From the NCBI GenBank assembly GCA_021234155.1, contig JAJEKV010000165.1:746001-810000 (forward strand): a stretch of 64,000 bases of DNA, in the 5' to 3' direction. This document shows positions 42,955-53,795 of this stretch, in pieces. The notes beneath the pieces were generated by a model. The model made no database searches. It had not been told where the DNA came from and saw only the letters and a list, made by a program, of their open reading frames with translations. Position numbers and translations under genes: made by a program. This stretch comes from Isoetes taiwanensis (lineage: Eukaryota; Streptophyta; Lycopodiopsida; Isoetales; Isoetaceae). Positions within the stretch are counted from its first letter, which is position 1. The number at the start of each line of letters is the position of its first letter.

Positions 42955-43649
42955 TCAGTGGGTGCATGAGGCTTACCTCGGCGAGGCGACTCCTCTCGAA
43001 ATGAAGATGTATGCCATGGAGGGCGACCTTCATATAGAGTGAAGATGGCACGAAGATCAAGCCTTGTTTTTGTAATCCACGGTTTCAATTTTTTTTGGTA
43101 ATAGTCCTTGTGACTATTCTTTGTAAAAACTTTTAATTAAACACGAAGCAATAGTCCTTGTGACTCCATTTTTGTAAAGCTTTTTCATTAATGACAGAAC
43201 TCCTCTTCTCTACATTTTTTTTGTGACTATTTTTTTGCTTTAAGCTGTTCTCACGAGTTTCCATTTGTTCTTTTAGTTAACTGAACTATTTCTATCCTTT
43301 ACGTATAGATATAAGAAACATGTTTGGTACTTAGTTTGCAACTCAAGTTTTTGGTGCAACTCAAGTTAATGGCAGTTTTGTCATTAATTATAAAATGCAA
43401 AGTACAATTCTTGAAATAGTATACCAAAACAAACATTAAAGCCAACAAGGAATTTCAAGGTGCAAAATTTATGATCTGCACACTAACAAAATATGGTAAC
43501 CAAAGAAACCAATAGGAAAATATGTTGAGTATTTTTCTTTAAATGCATCTTGAAGCATCTGAAGCATCGCCAAAAATTTACGGATGTTGGTCGAAACCTC
43601 TTGAACAATACCATCTGCATGAAATGAACACTAAAACTGTTAGGATGTG

Positions 43650-44210
43650 TATACCACACCAAACCATGCACCATACCATGCCCACACTATCATATTCACG
43701 AGCGAGCACATCCCACCACGCACCACACCATTCACCACATACCCCACCACACACCACACCATTCACCACACACCATACACCATAGACCATACACCAACTA
43801 TCATATTCACGAGCGAGCACATCCCACCACACACCACACCATTCACCACACACCCCACCACACACCCCACCACTCACCCCACCACACACCACACCATTCA
43901 CCACACACCATACACCATAGACCATACACCAACTATCATATTCACCAGAACGAGCACATCCCACCACACACCACACCATTCACCACATACCCCACCACAC
44001 ACTCCACCACACACCACACCATTCACCACACACCATACACCATAGACCATACACCAACTATCATATTCACGAGCGGATGTGGTGTGTGTGTGGTGAATGG
44101 TGTGGTGGTGTGTGGGGTGTGGTGGTGGGGGTGGTGGTGGTGGTGTGTGTAGTGGTGTGTGGTGGTATGATGTGGTGTGGTGGAGTGTGGTGGGGTGTGG
44201 TAGTGTGGTG
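43650..44210. repeat. CACCA-rich minisatellite with strand switch
   Basis: Up to ~44075 the plus strand carries ACCACACACCACACCATTCA arrays within a ~110-140-bp higher-order unit marked by CTATCATATTCACGAGCGAG (43687, 43797, 43936 altered, 44058). After that marker the sequence switches to TGTGGTG/GGTGGTG-rich, the inverse complement. Long His/Pro/Thr or Trp/Val/Cys frames on both strands here are artefacts. Confidence 0.85.
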
Positions 44211-44399
44211 TTGAAACAATCAAAACAATCAAGTATGTTGTAACAGTCGAAACAATCAAATGCTTGTTTTGATTGACCAAAAAGGGTACAAGGGTTCTTT
44301 AAATCAAAATCTTTTTTCTTCAAAAAAAAAAAAAAAAAAAAACTTACATAGTCATAAAGTATACTATCGGTAGTATACTATTCAGCATAGTGTCATTTA

Positions 44400-46660
44400 C
44401 ACATTCCTTATGATAGGAAATGTGAACACAAATGTGAACAAAAGATATATATAAACTGTTACATAGTTCATCTTGCAAAATCGGATACTTTCGGACTCAT
44501 GATCATTTCGAAATCGGAGGAGGGCTGGCTGGCTGATCACGTTTTTCGGATTGGCATCACAATGCATGACCAAAGCATCTATTAGAAATTGTCGTCGTGG
44601 ATTGACGGTATTCATGAGAGAACCATTTAGATGTAATCTGTGACATCCATAAATAAGGTTAGAAATATTTAAAGGAACATGAGATCACGGTACATACAAG
44701 GGAAGGCATACAACTTACTTCCATATCTCTACCGAGAGACAAGAGCTTCAACATATTTGTGCATAAATCCCATCACATACAACCCACATGATGTTAAATC
44801 GGACTCTTTGTGGCACCTCTACTTGCTGAATCCGATTAACATTATTTCTCTTCATGAAATCGGCCTCTAGATACTTGACCGTCGATGTGGTTAACATTTG
44901 TGTGTGCAGCCCTACATATCCGCGAAATTTAGCGACCGAATTAGCGAAGAAAAGCAAAGCAACAACTTAAAGTATTACATACCCTTTGATTGCTTTCTCG
45001 TTCGTCGCATAACTTGTAAGAGGATTCAAGGCGTGAATTCACAGTGCGGGTAGGATCTTGGAATCGAGATGGTGCGGCGTAAAACATCCAAAGACAAAAT
45101 GGTCATTCTCAAGGATAGGTGCAAGGATATGATGGCATTTAGCTACCACAATCCCCTTCATCCCCGATTTCACTATTTCAATGACATTCGGTGATCCTTC
45201 AATTTGATTCACCCTTTCTTTTCTTTGCTGGTAGCTTCTCTAAACCTTATATAGTTGTAAGCGGGATAAAAAAGATTTTGCTCTTCCACTTTCGAAGGCA
45301 ATGTCCGGATTAGATTAAGATTAACATTAGAGACAAGGAATAGCAACAAATACAGCTTCGGTTACAACCAGTTATTACCTGCCATAAAGATCCACTAAGC
45401 GGCTACTCATTTTAGAGTTAGTTGCACATAAAATTGCTATGTCAGATGCAACCACTTTCATTTCAGCCGGCGGACAGTTCTTGAATGGCGTGAATGGCGC
45501 GAATTCCATAAGTTTATCCTTGTCATCATTTACGTTTATCGGATCCAAGATGTTAGTGTCATATTAACAATTGATCCATGACAATAAAGCATAAATTGAT
45601 ACCTTCCAATCTCTGTTTCTAGTGGATTAGACCTTCAAAACGAGTAGAATATACTAAGCTACTGAAGTATAAGTAAGTCATTGTTAGTGTCATATTAACA
45701 ATTGATCCATGACAATAAAGCATAAATTGATACCTTCAATCTCTGTTTCCGATGGTTTAGACCTGCAAAGCGAGTAAAATATAATAAGCTACTGAAGTAT
45801 AAGTAAGTCAATGTAAGCTAGCAATTACCGTTTTTCGGATGTCCACGCCTACGGTTTGCACTCTCTTTTTCCAATTTGTTTTGGCATCGGCTTTGACCAT
45901 AAATTTAGTCGTTGCCTTGGCTGCAATCTCCAAGGCTTCTTCAACATCATCTAGCTCCTTTGAATGCAGTCGCAAGTCTCAAAGACAAGAAAGTGCTTCA
46001 TTCTAATGTTTTGAAAGCAAGACAAAAAAAGAAACACGTACCTGCCAAAGAACAAGCCTTTTCCTCAACTTGAAAAACAGCAGCTTCAGGATTGTTTTCA
46101 ATGTCGTCACCGACATCTTGATAATTTTATCGTAAACACGTCAACGTAAGTTTCAAAATACAAAAAAAAAAAAAATAGAAACCCTGAAAAGGAGAGAGAA
46201 TTACTTTCTGGGCTTTCAGCTAGTTGCTCCAATAATAGCAGCTCGGCTTCAACAGGTGGGATCTCTTTTTGGAAAACAACCTCTGCTGCAAAATATTGAA
46301 CATTAGTGAACTCTAACTACAACAGGATGCAATCTTAATGTAATCGAGAATGTCATCACCCTACCTTCCACATACCCCTCGTCTCCAAATCCTTCACTTT
46401 GATTGCTTATGAGTTGTTGCAATTCTCAAAGGTGATGTAGATGTGGATGGACTTCCAACATCGATAGCAGCAGCATCTTTTGTGCCAGGTTCAGCAATTG
46501 GGATGTCTGAGAATGGTAAATGCAACCCCATCTCAATAACATTCTTCTTTTCACCTACAACATGAAATTTTGCTATATTCAGAACTTAAGCATAGTGCAC
46601 GAAACATGAATTGTTTAGTTTACCTGCAGTTTTACTTCTTCCTTTCTTGATACTACCCAT
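44400..46660 (-). pseudogene. Multi-exon minus-strand gene, unrecognised
   Basis: It begins ATG at 46660 (MGSIKKGRSKTA) with donor GTAAAC, then GTTGTAG acceptor and EKKNVIEMGLHLPFSDIPIA. Further exons read VVFQKEIPPVEAELLLLEQL, DIENNPEAAVFQVEEKACSL (donor GTACGT), LDDVEEALEIAAKATTKFMV (donor GTAATT), FAPFTPFKNCPPAEMKVVAS and, near 44750-44957, MLTTSTVKYLEADFMKRNN. Conserved splice signals argue for a once-real gene; a TGA near 46400 and other stops argue for decay. It lies downstream of the coiled-coil/RING gene on the same strand. No family recognised. Confidence 0.4.
45545..45815. repeat. Tandem duplication, ~130-bp unit
   Basis: TTAGTGTCATATTAACAATT, CCATGACAATAAAGCATAAA and ACTGAAGTATAAGTAAGTCA occur twice in the same order, 45558-45680 and 45682-45815. 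They lie within an intron of the minus-strand gene. Confidence 0.75.
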
Positions 46661-47238
46661 GTCTGCATTGACACAATTGGGTGTCAATAAGAAATGTAAA
46701 CACTTGATTCAGAATCAAGGGAAGATGTAGAGTAGATAGAAGCAAAATCTGAAGAAAAAACAATCAGATGCAAATCAAAACAGAACAAATGTTAATTACA
46801 TGCAAGTAGGTTTTTACTACAGGCAAACTTTCTGCTGATAATGTAACGACAAAATAGAAGTACATTAGTGTACATAGCTATCACAATGTAAAGGAAAACC
46901 AAATACTAAATTCAAATGTATTTCAGAACAAAATATTTTATCAATACACCCTATCAAATACATCATTCAAAGATTGAATGTAAAGGAAAGTCAAATACCA
47001 AATTCATATGCATTTCTAATCACATGTAAATGCAAAGTAATGCGATCAATGCAATACACCCTATTAATACACCACAGAAAAGGAATTCGAGAAAAGCACT
47101 TCATGGCACATGTAAATGTAAAATCGAGGAAGCAAATACATTTCCTCTTTACAGTAAAGACAAAACCACGTCAAATCAAATGTTAATACAGTTATGTACA
47201 TGATGGAAACTAACTACATCTAAGTACACTCAAACTAA

Positions 47239-48491
47239 TTATGTAATCAAAATAGAAATAGATGTACTTTCAGAAGGGATTCCTAAGCAGTGTCGCAGGT
47301 CCTCGGACCATGAACAATCATGTACACATGTATTCGTTGTTGAAACCCTGAATATAAGACAAAATAGACAATATGTATGACCACAAAGTGGAGATATTAC
47401 CATGGTCGAGTCAAGGCAATCATTGCAGCTGCTGCAAGTATTGCTTATATGTGAGAATGAAGCGCTCCGTCTTGCTGCGAGTATGGGAGCGGGCTGCAGG
47501 CCTATCGGGTCTGACCTTTCCAAATGCTTAGTCATCTCCTTTATTCTATTCTCACAGTTGGAATTAACTTCCAAATCCTTGCTGATTTTTTCAATGGCAG
47601 CTTCTAACTCTTGCAAATCAGCCTTTAAACAATCAATGGGAATCATTAGAGCATCTAAGTCAGCAATATAACTTGATTTCTCCTCCTCTAAATGGGATGC
47701 CAAAGCCATTTGCACATCAGTTGGCTTCCCGCTTGCTTTTAAACCTGCCATAATGCTGAACTGCTCACATATTTTTGCATCTTTACTCTGCACAAGTCTT
47801 GTCAAGAAGCTCTTATCACTCTCATGCTTCAACAGTTCAATTTCCATTGTTTTCCTTTTCTCTTTTAAAGTCTGTATTTCATCAAGCATGGAGGCAGAAT
47901 CTAATGCTCTTGTTTCCCTCCACCTTTTCATCATTTCTAACTGCTGCCCCAATTCTACCTGAGGCATACATTTAATAGCTTTAACATTGGAAGACTTTCT
48001 TCAGAGCTAATTACATCCGTCTCAGATTCTTTTTGAGAGCCTTTTGAATGAAGACTTGCACTTGCTTTCACCTCATCCCAATCAATGCTTACTCCTTTGT
48101 AATGAAGTGCATATGCTCGGGCAAAATACAATGGAATGTGATGATTTGCAATGTCCCTCCTACAAAAAACGTGCTCATACACAGAAAAAAAATCTGCCAT
48201 CCAACCAGGCTTAATCCTGCACTCTTGATAACCCCTAACAGCAGGGGCTTCAGAACCCCAAACATCCTGCACTATTTGCACTAGCCCTGGAAACATGCTA
48301 TCAAAATTGTTGCTCCTAAGCTGCCTGATGCTTACCTTGTCAAACTCGGGCGGCAAGACCTCCCGATCTGAAGAAGACCCACTCTTGAGTTTTCGGGCGA
48401 CAGTTCTAGTGGGAGACATTGGCATGGGCTTTACAGGTTTGTTGCGAGGAGATTTCCTTGGAGATGTCTTTGTTCCAAGCTGTTTCGTCAT
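47239..48491 (-). CDS. Coiled-coil protein with C-terminal RING-like finger
   Basis: Two minus-strand frames abut. 48491-47955 encodes a basic N-terminus (TSPRKSPRNKPVKPMPMSPT), then VQIVQDVWGSEAPAVRGYQE and WMADFFSVYEHVFCRRDIAN. 47967-47239 encodes a coiled coil (LGQQLEMMKRWRETRALDSA to KISKDLEVNSNCENRIKEMT) and a finger CSSCNDCLDSTM, PLCGHTYCLFC, TCVHDC. A frameshift or a small intron links the frames near 47980. The C-x2-C, C-x-H-x2-C-x2-C pattern supports RING-type zinc binding and hence possible E3 ligase activity. It may be a host gene or the partner of the nearby transposase-like gene. Confidence 0.55.
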
Positions 48492-48539
48492 GATCTCTTC
48501 CCTGGTGCTTCAGCTCTCTGAAAATGCAAGCTTTTGGCT

Positions 48540-48668
48540 ATGGAGGTCCTGATCTTGGCTATGGATGGATGTCAAGCTTTCGGCTATGGAGGTTCGAATA
48601 TGGATGTCAAGCTTTCGGCTATGGAGGTTCGAATATGGATGTCAAGCTTTCGGCTATGGAGGTTCGAG
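48540..48668. repeat. 35-bp tandem repeat
   Basis: GCTTTCGGCTATGGAGGTTC followed by GAATATGGATGTCAA recurs three times, with a more diverged copy upstream (from about 48525). It lies just before the minus-strand gene start and generates FGYGG-type frames on the plus strand. Confidence 0.8.
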
Positions 48669-48799
48669 CGGGAGGAAGGTTGAACAGAGCGCGGGAGGAG
48701 AGTTCAAAATTATTTGCCCTATTAATGATTCATTCCAAGAATAATAATTTCTGGGGGGAGGGATTTCCTTACATTTTGAATTTGTAAATATAAAATACG

Positions 48800-49400
48800 G
48801 GCGCTTGTTTTGCCCACCCTTTCATGCTTCTACCCTAGACCCATGCTATCCTTGCCTTGCAGGAAGCCACAGAAGATTACTTGGTGGTCCTTTTTTGCGA
48901 TACAAATCTTTGTGCTATTCATGCCAAGCATGTCACAATAATGCCAAAGGATTTGGCACTTGCTCTGAGGATTCGCGGGGACCACCTATAGTATAAAAAA
49001 GAAAAATTGTATATTTGTTTTATAACGAAACATGACTGTATATTTTATCTCTTGTATAAAGATGAACCTTTTGGCCTTCATGTACATGCGCAGGTATTTT
49101 CTGTAATTTTATTTGTGTTTCAAAAATAAAAATAAAAATAAACATAGAGAAAATAAATATTGATAAAATAATTTCCATTGACGCTGACGTCAGCATTTTT
49201 TACTTTTAGAATTTCATTATCTCTTGCTCCACCAAGCGCCTTTCTTCCTCCTCCTCTTTTCTTCTTGCATTTTTCCTCTTTTCCTCCTCCTCTTCTTTTC
49301 TTCTAAGCGCCAGCAATGGTACATGGATAGAGAGCATTGGGGTTGCTAGGTTTTCTTCGAGCTTCTCCATCCTTATTTACTGCAGAAAGTTGATTTCATC
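48800..49400. other. No gene recognised
   Basis: Contains AT-rich sequence and a TCTTCCTCCTCCTC-rich pyrimidine tract at 49243-49310. Confidence 0.4.
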
Positions 49401-49406
49401 ACCAAT

Positions 49407-49643
49407 ATGCAGGCCCATCCCGACTGTGCTGCATTTCTTGAGTTCTACATTCAGGATATAATTCCCCAATGCATCCAGCACGGAGTCCCTCCTCAGTTGT
49501 ACCTTAGCCAAGCAATCTTGATCCAGATGTTGGGTGGCGACAACCACGCCTCCAATATCCTCCGTGGCATCATTCGTTGGGCCAAGCAGCTCTCGACCTT
49601 ACGGTGGGATGCACAGACTTTCTTTGAAGTCTGTTTCGCCTGA
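49407..49643 (+). CDS. Hypothetical helical ORF
   Basis: 78 residues (HPDCAAFLEFYIQDIIPQCI, LSQAILIQMLGGDNHASNIL, IIRWAKQLSTLRWDAQTFFE). The composition is protein-like and it follows a C/T-rich leader. No family recognised. It overlaps the start of an opposite-strand frame. Confidence 0.3.
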   Translation: MQAHPDCAAFLEFYIQDIIPQCIQHGVPPQLYLSQAILIQMLGGDNHASNILRGIIRWAKQLSTLRWDAQTFFEVCFA

Positions 49644-49913
49644 GCCATCCTCATAGACCATTTTGTGGAGGATGAGGACATACCCATGGAGCAAGGAAAG
49701 ATGCATGCTCCTCCGCCTTGAAAGGATGATGAGCATATTGGCCAGGATGATTTCGTATGATGGAAGTAGTCGGCCGAGGAAATGCCAGTACATAGAAGCC
49801 AGGGGTCTAAACTTATCGCGTTGGATGCCTTGCCGGTAATTCACGTCGGGTAGGAGTACCTTTTGCTTGAGGATATCATGTGGACCTATCATGTTATTGC
49901 TAACCTCAAGCAC
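49599..49913 (-). pseudogene. Possible plant transposon-associated protein fragment
   Basis: The minus strand encodes KFRPLASMYWHFLGRLLPSY and ILANMLIILSRRRSMHLSLL. This resembles, from memory, the conserved part of gag-like proteins that accompany some plant retroelements (LKPLASMWHHII...). The assignment is tentative. Confidence 0.25.
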
Positions 49914-50149
49914 AAAAAGAAGACAAAAGTCCTATCTTTTGGTGGTGGGGTACTGCATATACGACTTCCTCAACTTCTCCCCTTTTAACCCTAAGAAGTA
50001 CAAAGCAAAATCCATTGCTTTTGAAATGAAAGCATGATGAAAGAGAGAATAGTATGCAGTTATTACAGAGCAACATAGGCTGAATAAATCCTATATCCCA
50101 GTAATATCCAAAATGAACTGGAATGATGAGAAAAATTTGAAGCACCAGA

Positions 50150-50530
50150 GGTCTTTAACATTCGAAGCAGCATCCCACCAATGTCAGAGTGAAATAATAT
50201 CCGTTGGCAAACCTTAGATCTCAAATCCCGTTCAAAATATAAACCAACCAAAATAGTGAAACAAGATAAAAATTTAGATAAGAGCACACCAATGTAGGTA
50301 ATCCGAAATGAAAGGAGGAAAGAAAAATCAGATCAACCAACAAAGATTCCATGCTCAAATCAAAGGACTATGACTATACAAAGAGGATAGAATCGAAGTA
50401 GGCGTTGAAGGAATCAGTTGTTCCAAAGGTATAGGACTTGGCCGGCCAACTATTACTGTAGAATAGACGAAATGTATCAACGTCTCCCAAGAGTAAAATC
50501 AGTGATCCGTAGACATCTGCAAGTTGCTTG
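50150..50530. other. No gene recognised
   Basis: Unremarkable AT-rich sequence between short frames. Confidence 0.4.
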
Positions 50531-50533
50531 TGG

Positions 50534-50833
50534 TTATAGTACATCGGTCTTTATCTTGATAGTTAATTGCCTTTCAGTTAAACTGAAATGATTGTTGATT
50601 AGAAACGACCATAAGCAACGGATCTGAACCACCTCTCTGCAGAAAATGGCAGCCCATAAGTCTTCACTATCCTTCTGATAATGTGACAAGCCAACCCTCA
50701 TCATATATGACTCCATTGATGTAGCCAAATTTTTCTCGAACATGGCATCACTTGAGGGTTCACGAAAAAGAGATTGATTATCAAACTTGCTCTTCCCTGA
50801 TCCTCGCAGGAACTCAAGATATTCTAGGATCAT
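50534..50833 (-). CDS. Hypothetical ORF near LINE 3' end
   Basis: 99 residues, including MESYMMRVGLSHYQKDSEDL and AAIFCREVVQIRCL. It reads like an exon but is unrecognised. It lies just past the presumed 3' end of the minus-strand LINE and could be host sequence at the insertion site. Confidence 0.3.
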   Translation of the reverse strand: MILEYLEFLRGSGKSKFDNQSLFREPSSDAMFEKNLATSMESYMMRVGLSHYQKDSEDLWAAIFCREVVQIRCLWSFLINNHFSLTERQLTIKIKTDVL

Positions 50834-51236
50834 CAGAAAAAAGGATGTTAGAATCTATCACATTCAAATTTGAAGCAAACAAATCAAAACAACACCTGTA
50901 TTCTCCATATCAGTCCCATTTCCTGTCATAGTTAGGACCAAATCTTTTTTTGTGAGCACTAACAAGAGTTTCAAAGTCAAATTGAAAATGCAGCTTAATC
51001 CAGAAATAGAAAGTTTTTTATTTCATATAAAACACGGTTTTTTTATTTCCAGATATTCCAAAGAGCAGAATGAACAATAGTGTTAGTGAATTTGTCATTA
51101 GATTGAAGAATAGACAGAAGATCTTGATTATGAGATATTCCAAATTATTAGTTTAAACCAAGACCAGAACCCGTTAGCTTATTGCAGAAGAAGATAAGAC
51201 TCATATTTTCATCCTTACCACAGAGCATGGGACAAT

Positions 51237-51472
51237 CACGGGGGGTTCACCTTTATCACATGAGCATATGCCACCTGCGTGCTTAAGGTGAGAAGAAACA
51301 CCCCTATATACGTACGCAAAAGTGTTGGAAAAAACCCCTTCCGTGGAAAAAAATACACTAGAATGTCAGTAAGAGGGGGATTTAAACCCCTAGTATACGT
51401 ACGAAAACGTCGAGAAAAAACCCCCTTCCATGCACCTAGGTTTATACGGGTCTTCTGTGTGAATCCCCCATG
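51237..51472. mobile_element. 236-bp MITE with 8-bp duplication inside the LINE
   Basis: The ends CACGGGGGGTTCAC and (reversed) CATGGGGGATTCAC are inverted repeats. GGGACAAT flanks both sides exactly (51229-51236, 51473-51480). Removing the element and one octamer restores the LINE frame as DCPMLCGKDENM. The 8-bp duplication points to a hAT-type transposase. Internal AAAAAACCCC and GTATACGTACG motifs are also repeated. Confidence 0.8.
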
Positions 51473-53705
51473 GGGACAATCTACCAAAACATTAGAATTC
51501 CTTCTTGACAAAGAATAAAGATTATTCAAACTGCCATTAGCAACCAACCAAATGAAATAAGAGATCTTGGGAGGACAATAAAAAAACCAAACATTGGAGA
51601 ATAAGGTGTTAAGCTGATCATTATTGATTGGCCACTTTGTCATTGCTTTACAATTTGCATCATTAGCAAAGAGAGCATTATACGCAGTCCTCACCTTATA
51701 TCCCACTTTGCCATCAATACCCCAATCTCCATTCCCTGGACTGGTAGAGAGATTACACAAAAGATTCTTAATATGGAAGAAGACTTTTTTATCCGAGGTG
51801 CCCCTAATGAGCTCTTTTAGCTTAGTCCAAGAGATAATCCTGTCTTTTAAGAAAAGGTCTTTAATGAAACCAGCATCAGACCATTTCGTGCAGATCTTTG
51901 GATGTCGAATAGCTAGCATAGAAGAATCATGATCTGCAAGAATTGGATTCGAGAAAATAGGCATTTCACCATGAAGTTTATCTCTTGAAACAAAAGCATA
52001 GTTTGGAGAATTAGAATTCCATGTTTTAATTAAATTGCACATCAGAGGAGAGATATTGGTGGTAGGCTTATAGATTAACAAAGGCAGAGTGAGGAAGCAG
52101 ATGCTGAATAGAAGGATAACCATAAGGATGACTTTTATAAATCCAATATCTAATGAACTTAGAGGCAGGAGATTGATTACCATGAATGGCCTTCCAGATG
52201 AACTTACCTGCTAAGGATTGAGCTTGAAGAAATAAATTCTTGCAGCCAAGTCCCCCTATGACCTTTATAGAGCCCCAGTTCACAAGATGTTTACCATTTC
52301 GGATAAAGCCTCTTATAATTTTCTCAAGATCATGATAGATTAATTTAGGAACTACTAGAGCAGTGGAGAAGTATACATGAGAGCTCGTTAAGACTGAGTT
52401 TATAATTATAGTTCTACCAGCAAGGGATATAGTAGTCCTGTAATTATTAAGCTTCTTCTTGATTCTAGAAAGAATAGGATCCCACAATAGAGGCATACCC
52501 AACAATTTATAGTAGCTTGAAGAGGGGAGAGAACTTTAATACCAACCAAACTTTGATGAGTAGTATCTCCAACTATCAATCTCTTGTCAAGGTTAAGGTG
52601 GATACTAGAAGCAACTGAGAATTGCTTAAGAATTTTCATAAAGAACTCAATATTTAATTATCAGCATCAAGAAAGGAAAAAGAGTCATCAGCATATTGTA
52701 GAATACTAAGAGATTCATTGGAAGCCGAAGATCTTTAATAAGACCAAGATTCTGATAATGAGAAATAGCTTTAGTAAAGAACTCAGCTGCAACTAGAAAA
52801 AGATAAGGAGCAAGGGGACAACCTTGCCTAACACCACAAGTAAGGGGGAAGAATTTAAATGAAGAACCATTGATAAGAACAGCTCAATTGCATCTAGAAT
52901 TAAGACCAAAAATGAGATTTCTTAGCTTGGGAAGAAAACCAAGCTTAGACATTGCAAAATCAAGAAAATCCCATCTCACTGAATCAAAAGCTCGTTTAAA
53001 ATTCAGTTTAAGAAGAACGTAAGTCTGCTTAGAGATCTTATTCCAGTGGAGACCCTCCATAGCAGCCACATAATTATCTAGAATATATCGCTTGGAAAGA
53101 AAAGTAGATTGATTTAGGCTGATATTCTTCTGGAGATAATTCTTAGAGCAATGATTTTAGCACAAAGCTTAAAAGTAATGTTTGTTAAAGAGATAGGCCT
53201 CCAATCTTGAAGATTGGTCGGATGATCGACCTTGGGAATCAAGGAGATGAAACCACTAGAAATAGAAGGATGCAAATGCTCAGCACTCCAGAAGGCATGC
53301 ACAAGAGAAGTAAGATCATTTTTAAGAATATCCCAGAATTTAACATAGAATTCAGCAGGAAGGCCATCTGGACCAAGAGACTTCCCATTGTTGAAACTAT
53401 TAAGAATGTTAAAGATTTCATCTTGTGAAGGCAAAGAGATCATTGAGCAATCCATAGAATCAGAGGCAAAAGAAAGAGTATTGTCAATGAGAGACTTAAA
53501 AGCATTAGCATTCTGGAGATCATTGGAAGGAATAGGCTTACACTGACAGATATCCTTAAATTTAGCATGCAAAGTGTTAGCAATATCCCTTTGAGTGGTG
53601 CGAGTATAGTCAGTCTCATCCTTAACCTCAGTAAAGGAGTTCCTCAACAATCTACTATTTGCAACCCTAAAGAAGAACTTTGTACTACCAGAATCCATAT
53701 CATTT

Positions 53706-53795
53706 ATATACTTGATTTATATACTTTTTGTATGGGTCCCATGACCTATTGGTCTCCGTGGACATAAAAAATCTATTCTATTCTATTCTATTCCT
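53706..53795 (+). mobile_element. LINE 3' tail inserted in the minus-strand LINE
   Basis: GGGTCCCATGACCTATTGG, TCTCCGTGGACATAAAAAA, then an ATTCT repeat, on the plus strand. It interrupts the host LINE frame upstream of MDSGSTKFFFRVANSR. It shares its consensus with 31726-31784. The duplication at the borders is not clear. Confidence 0.65.

Noticed and set aside
43578-44323. Long open frames rich in His/Thr/Pro or Trp/Cys/Val
   Set aside because: They are translations of the CACCA minisatellite on both strands with no initiation context or domain.
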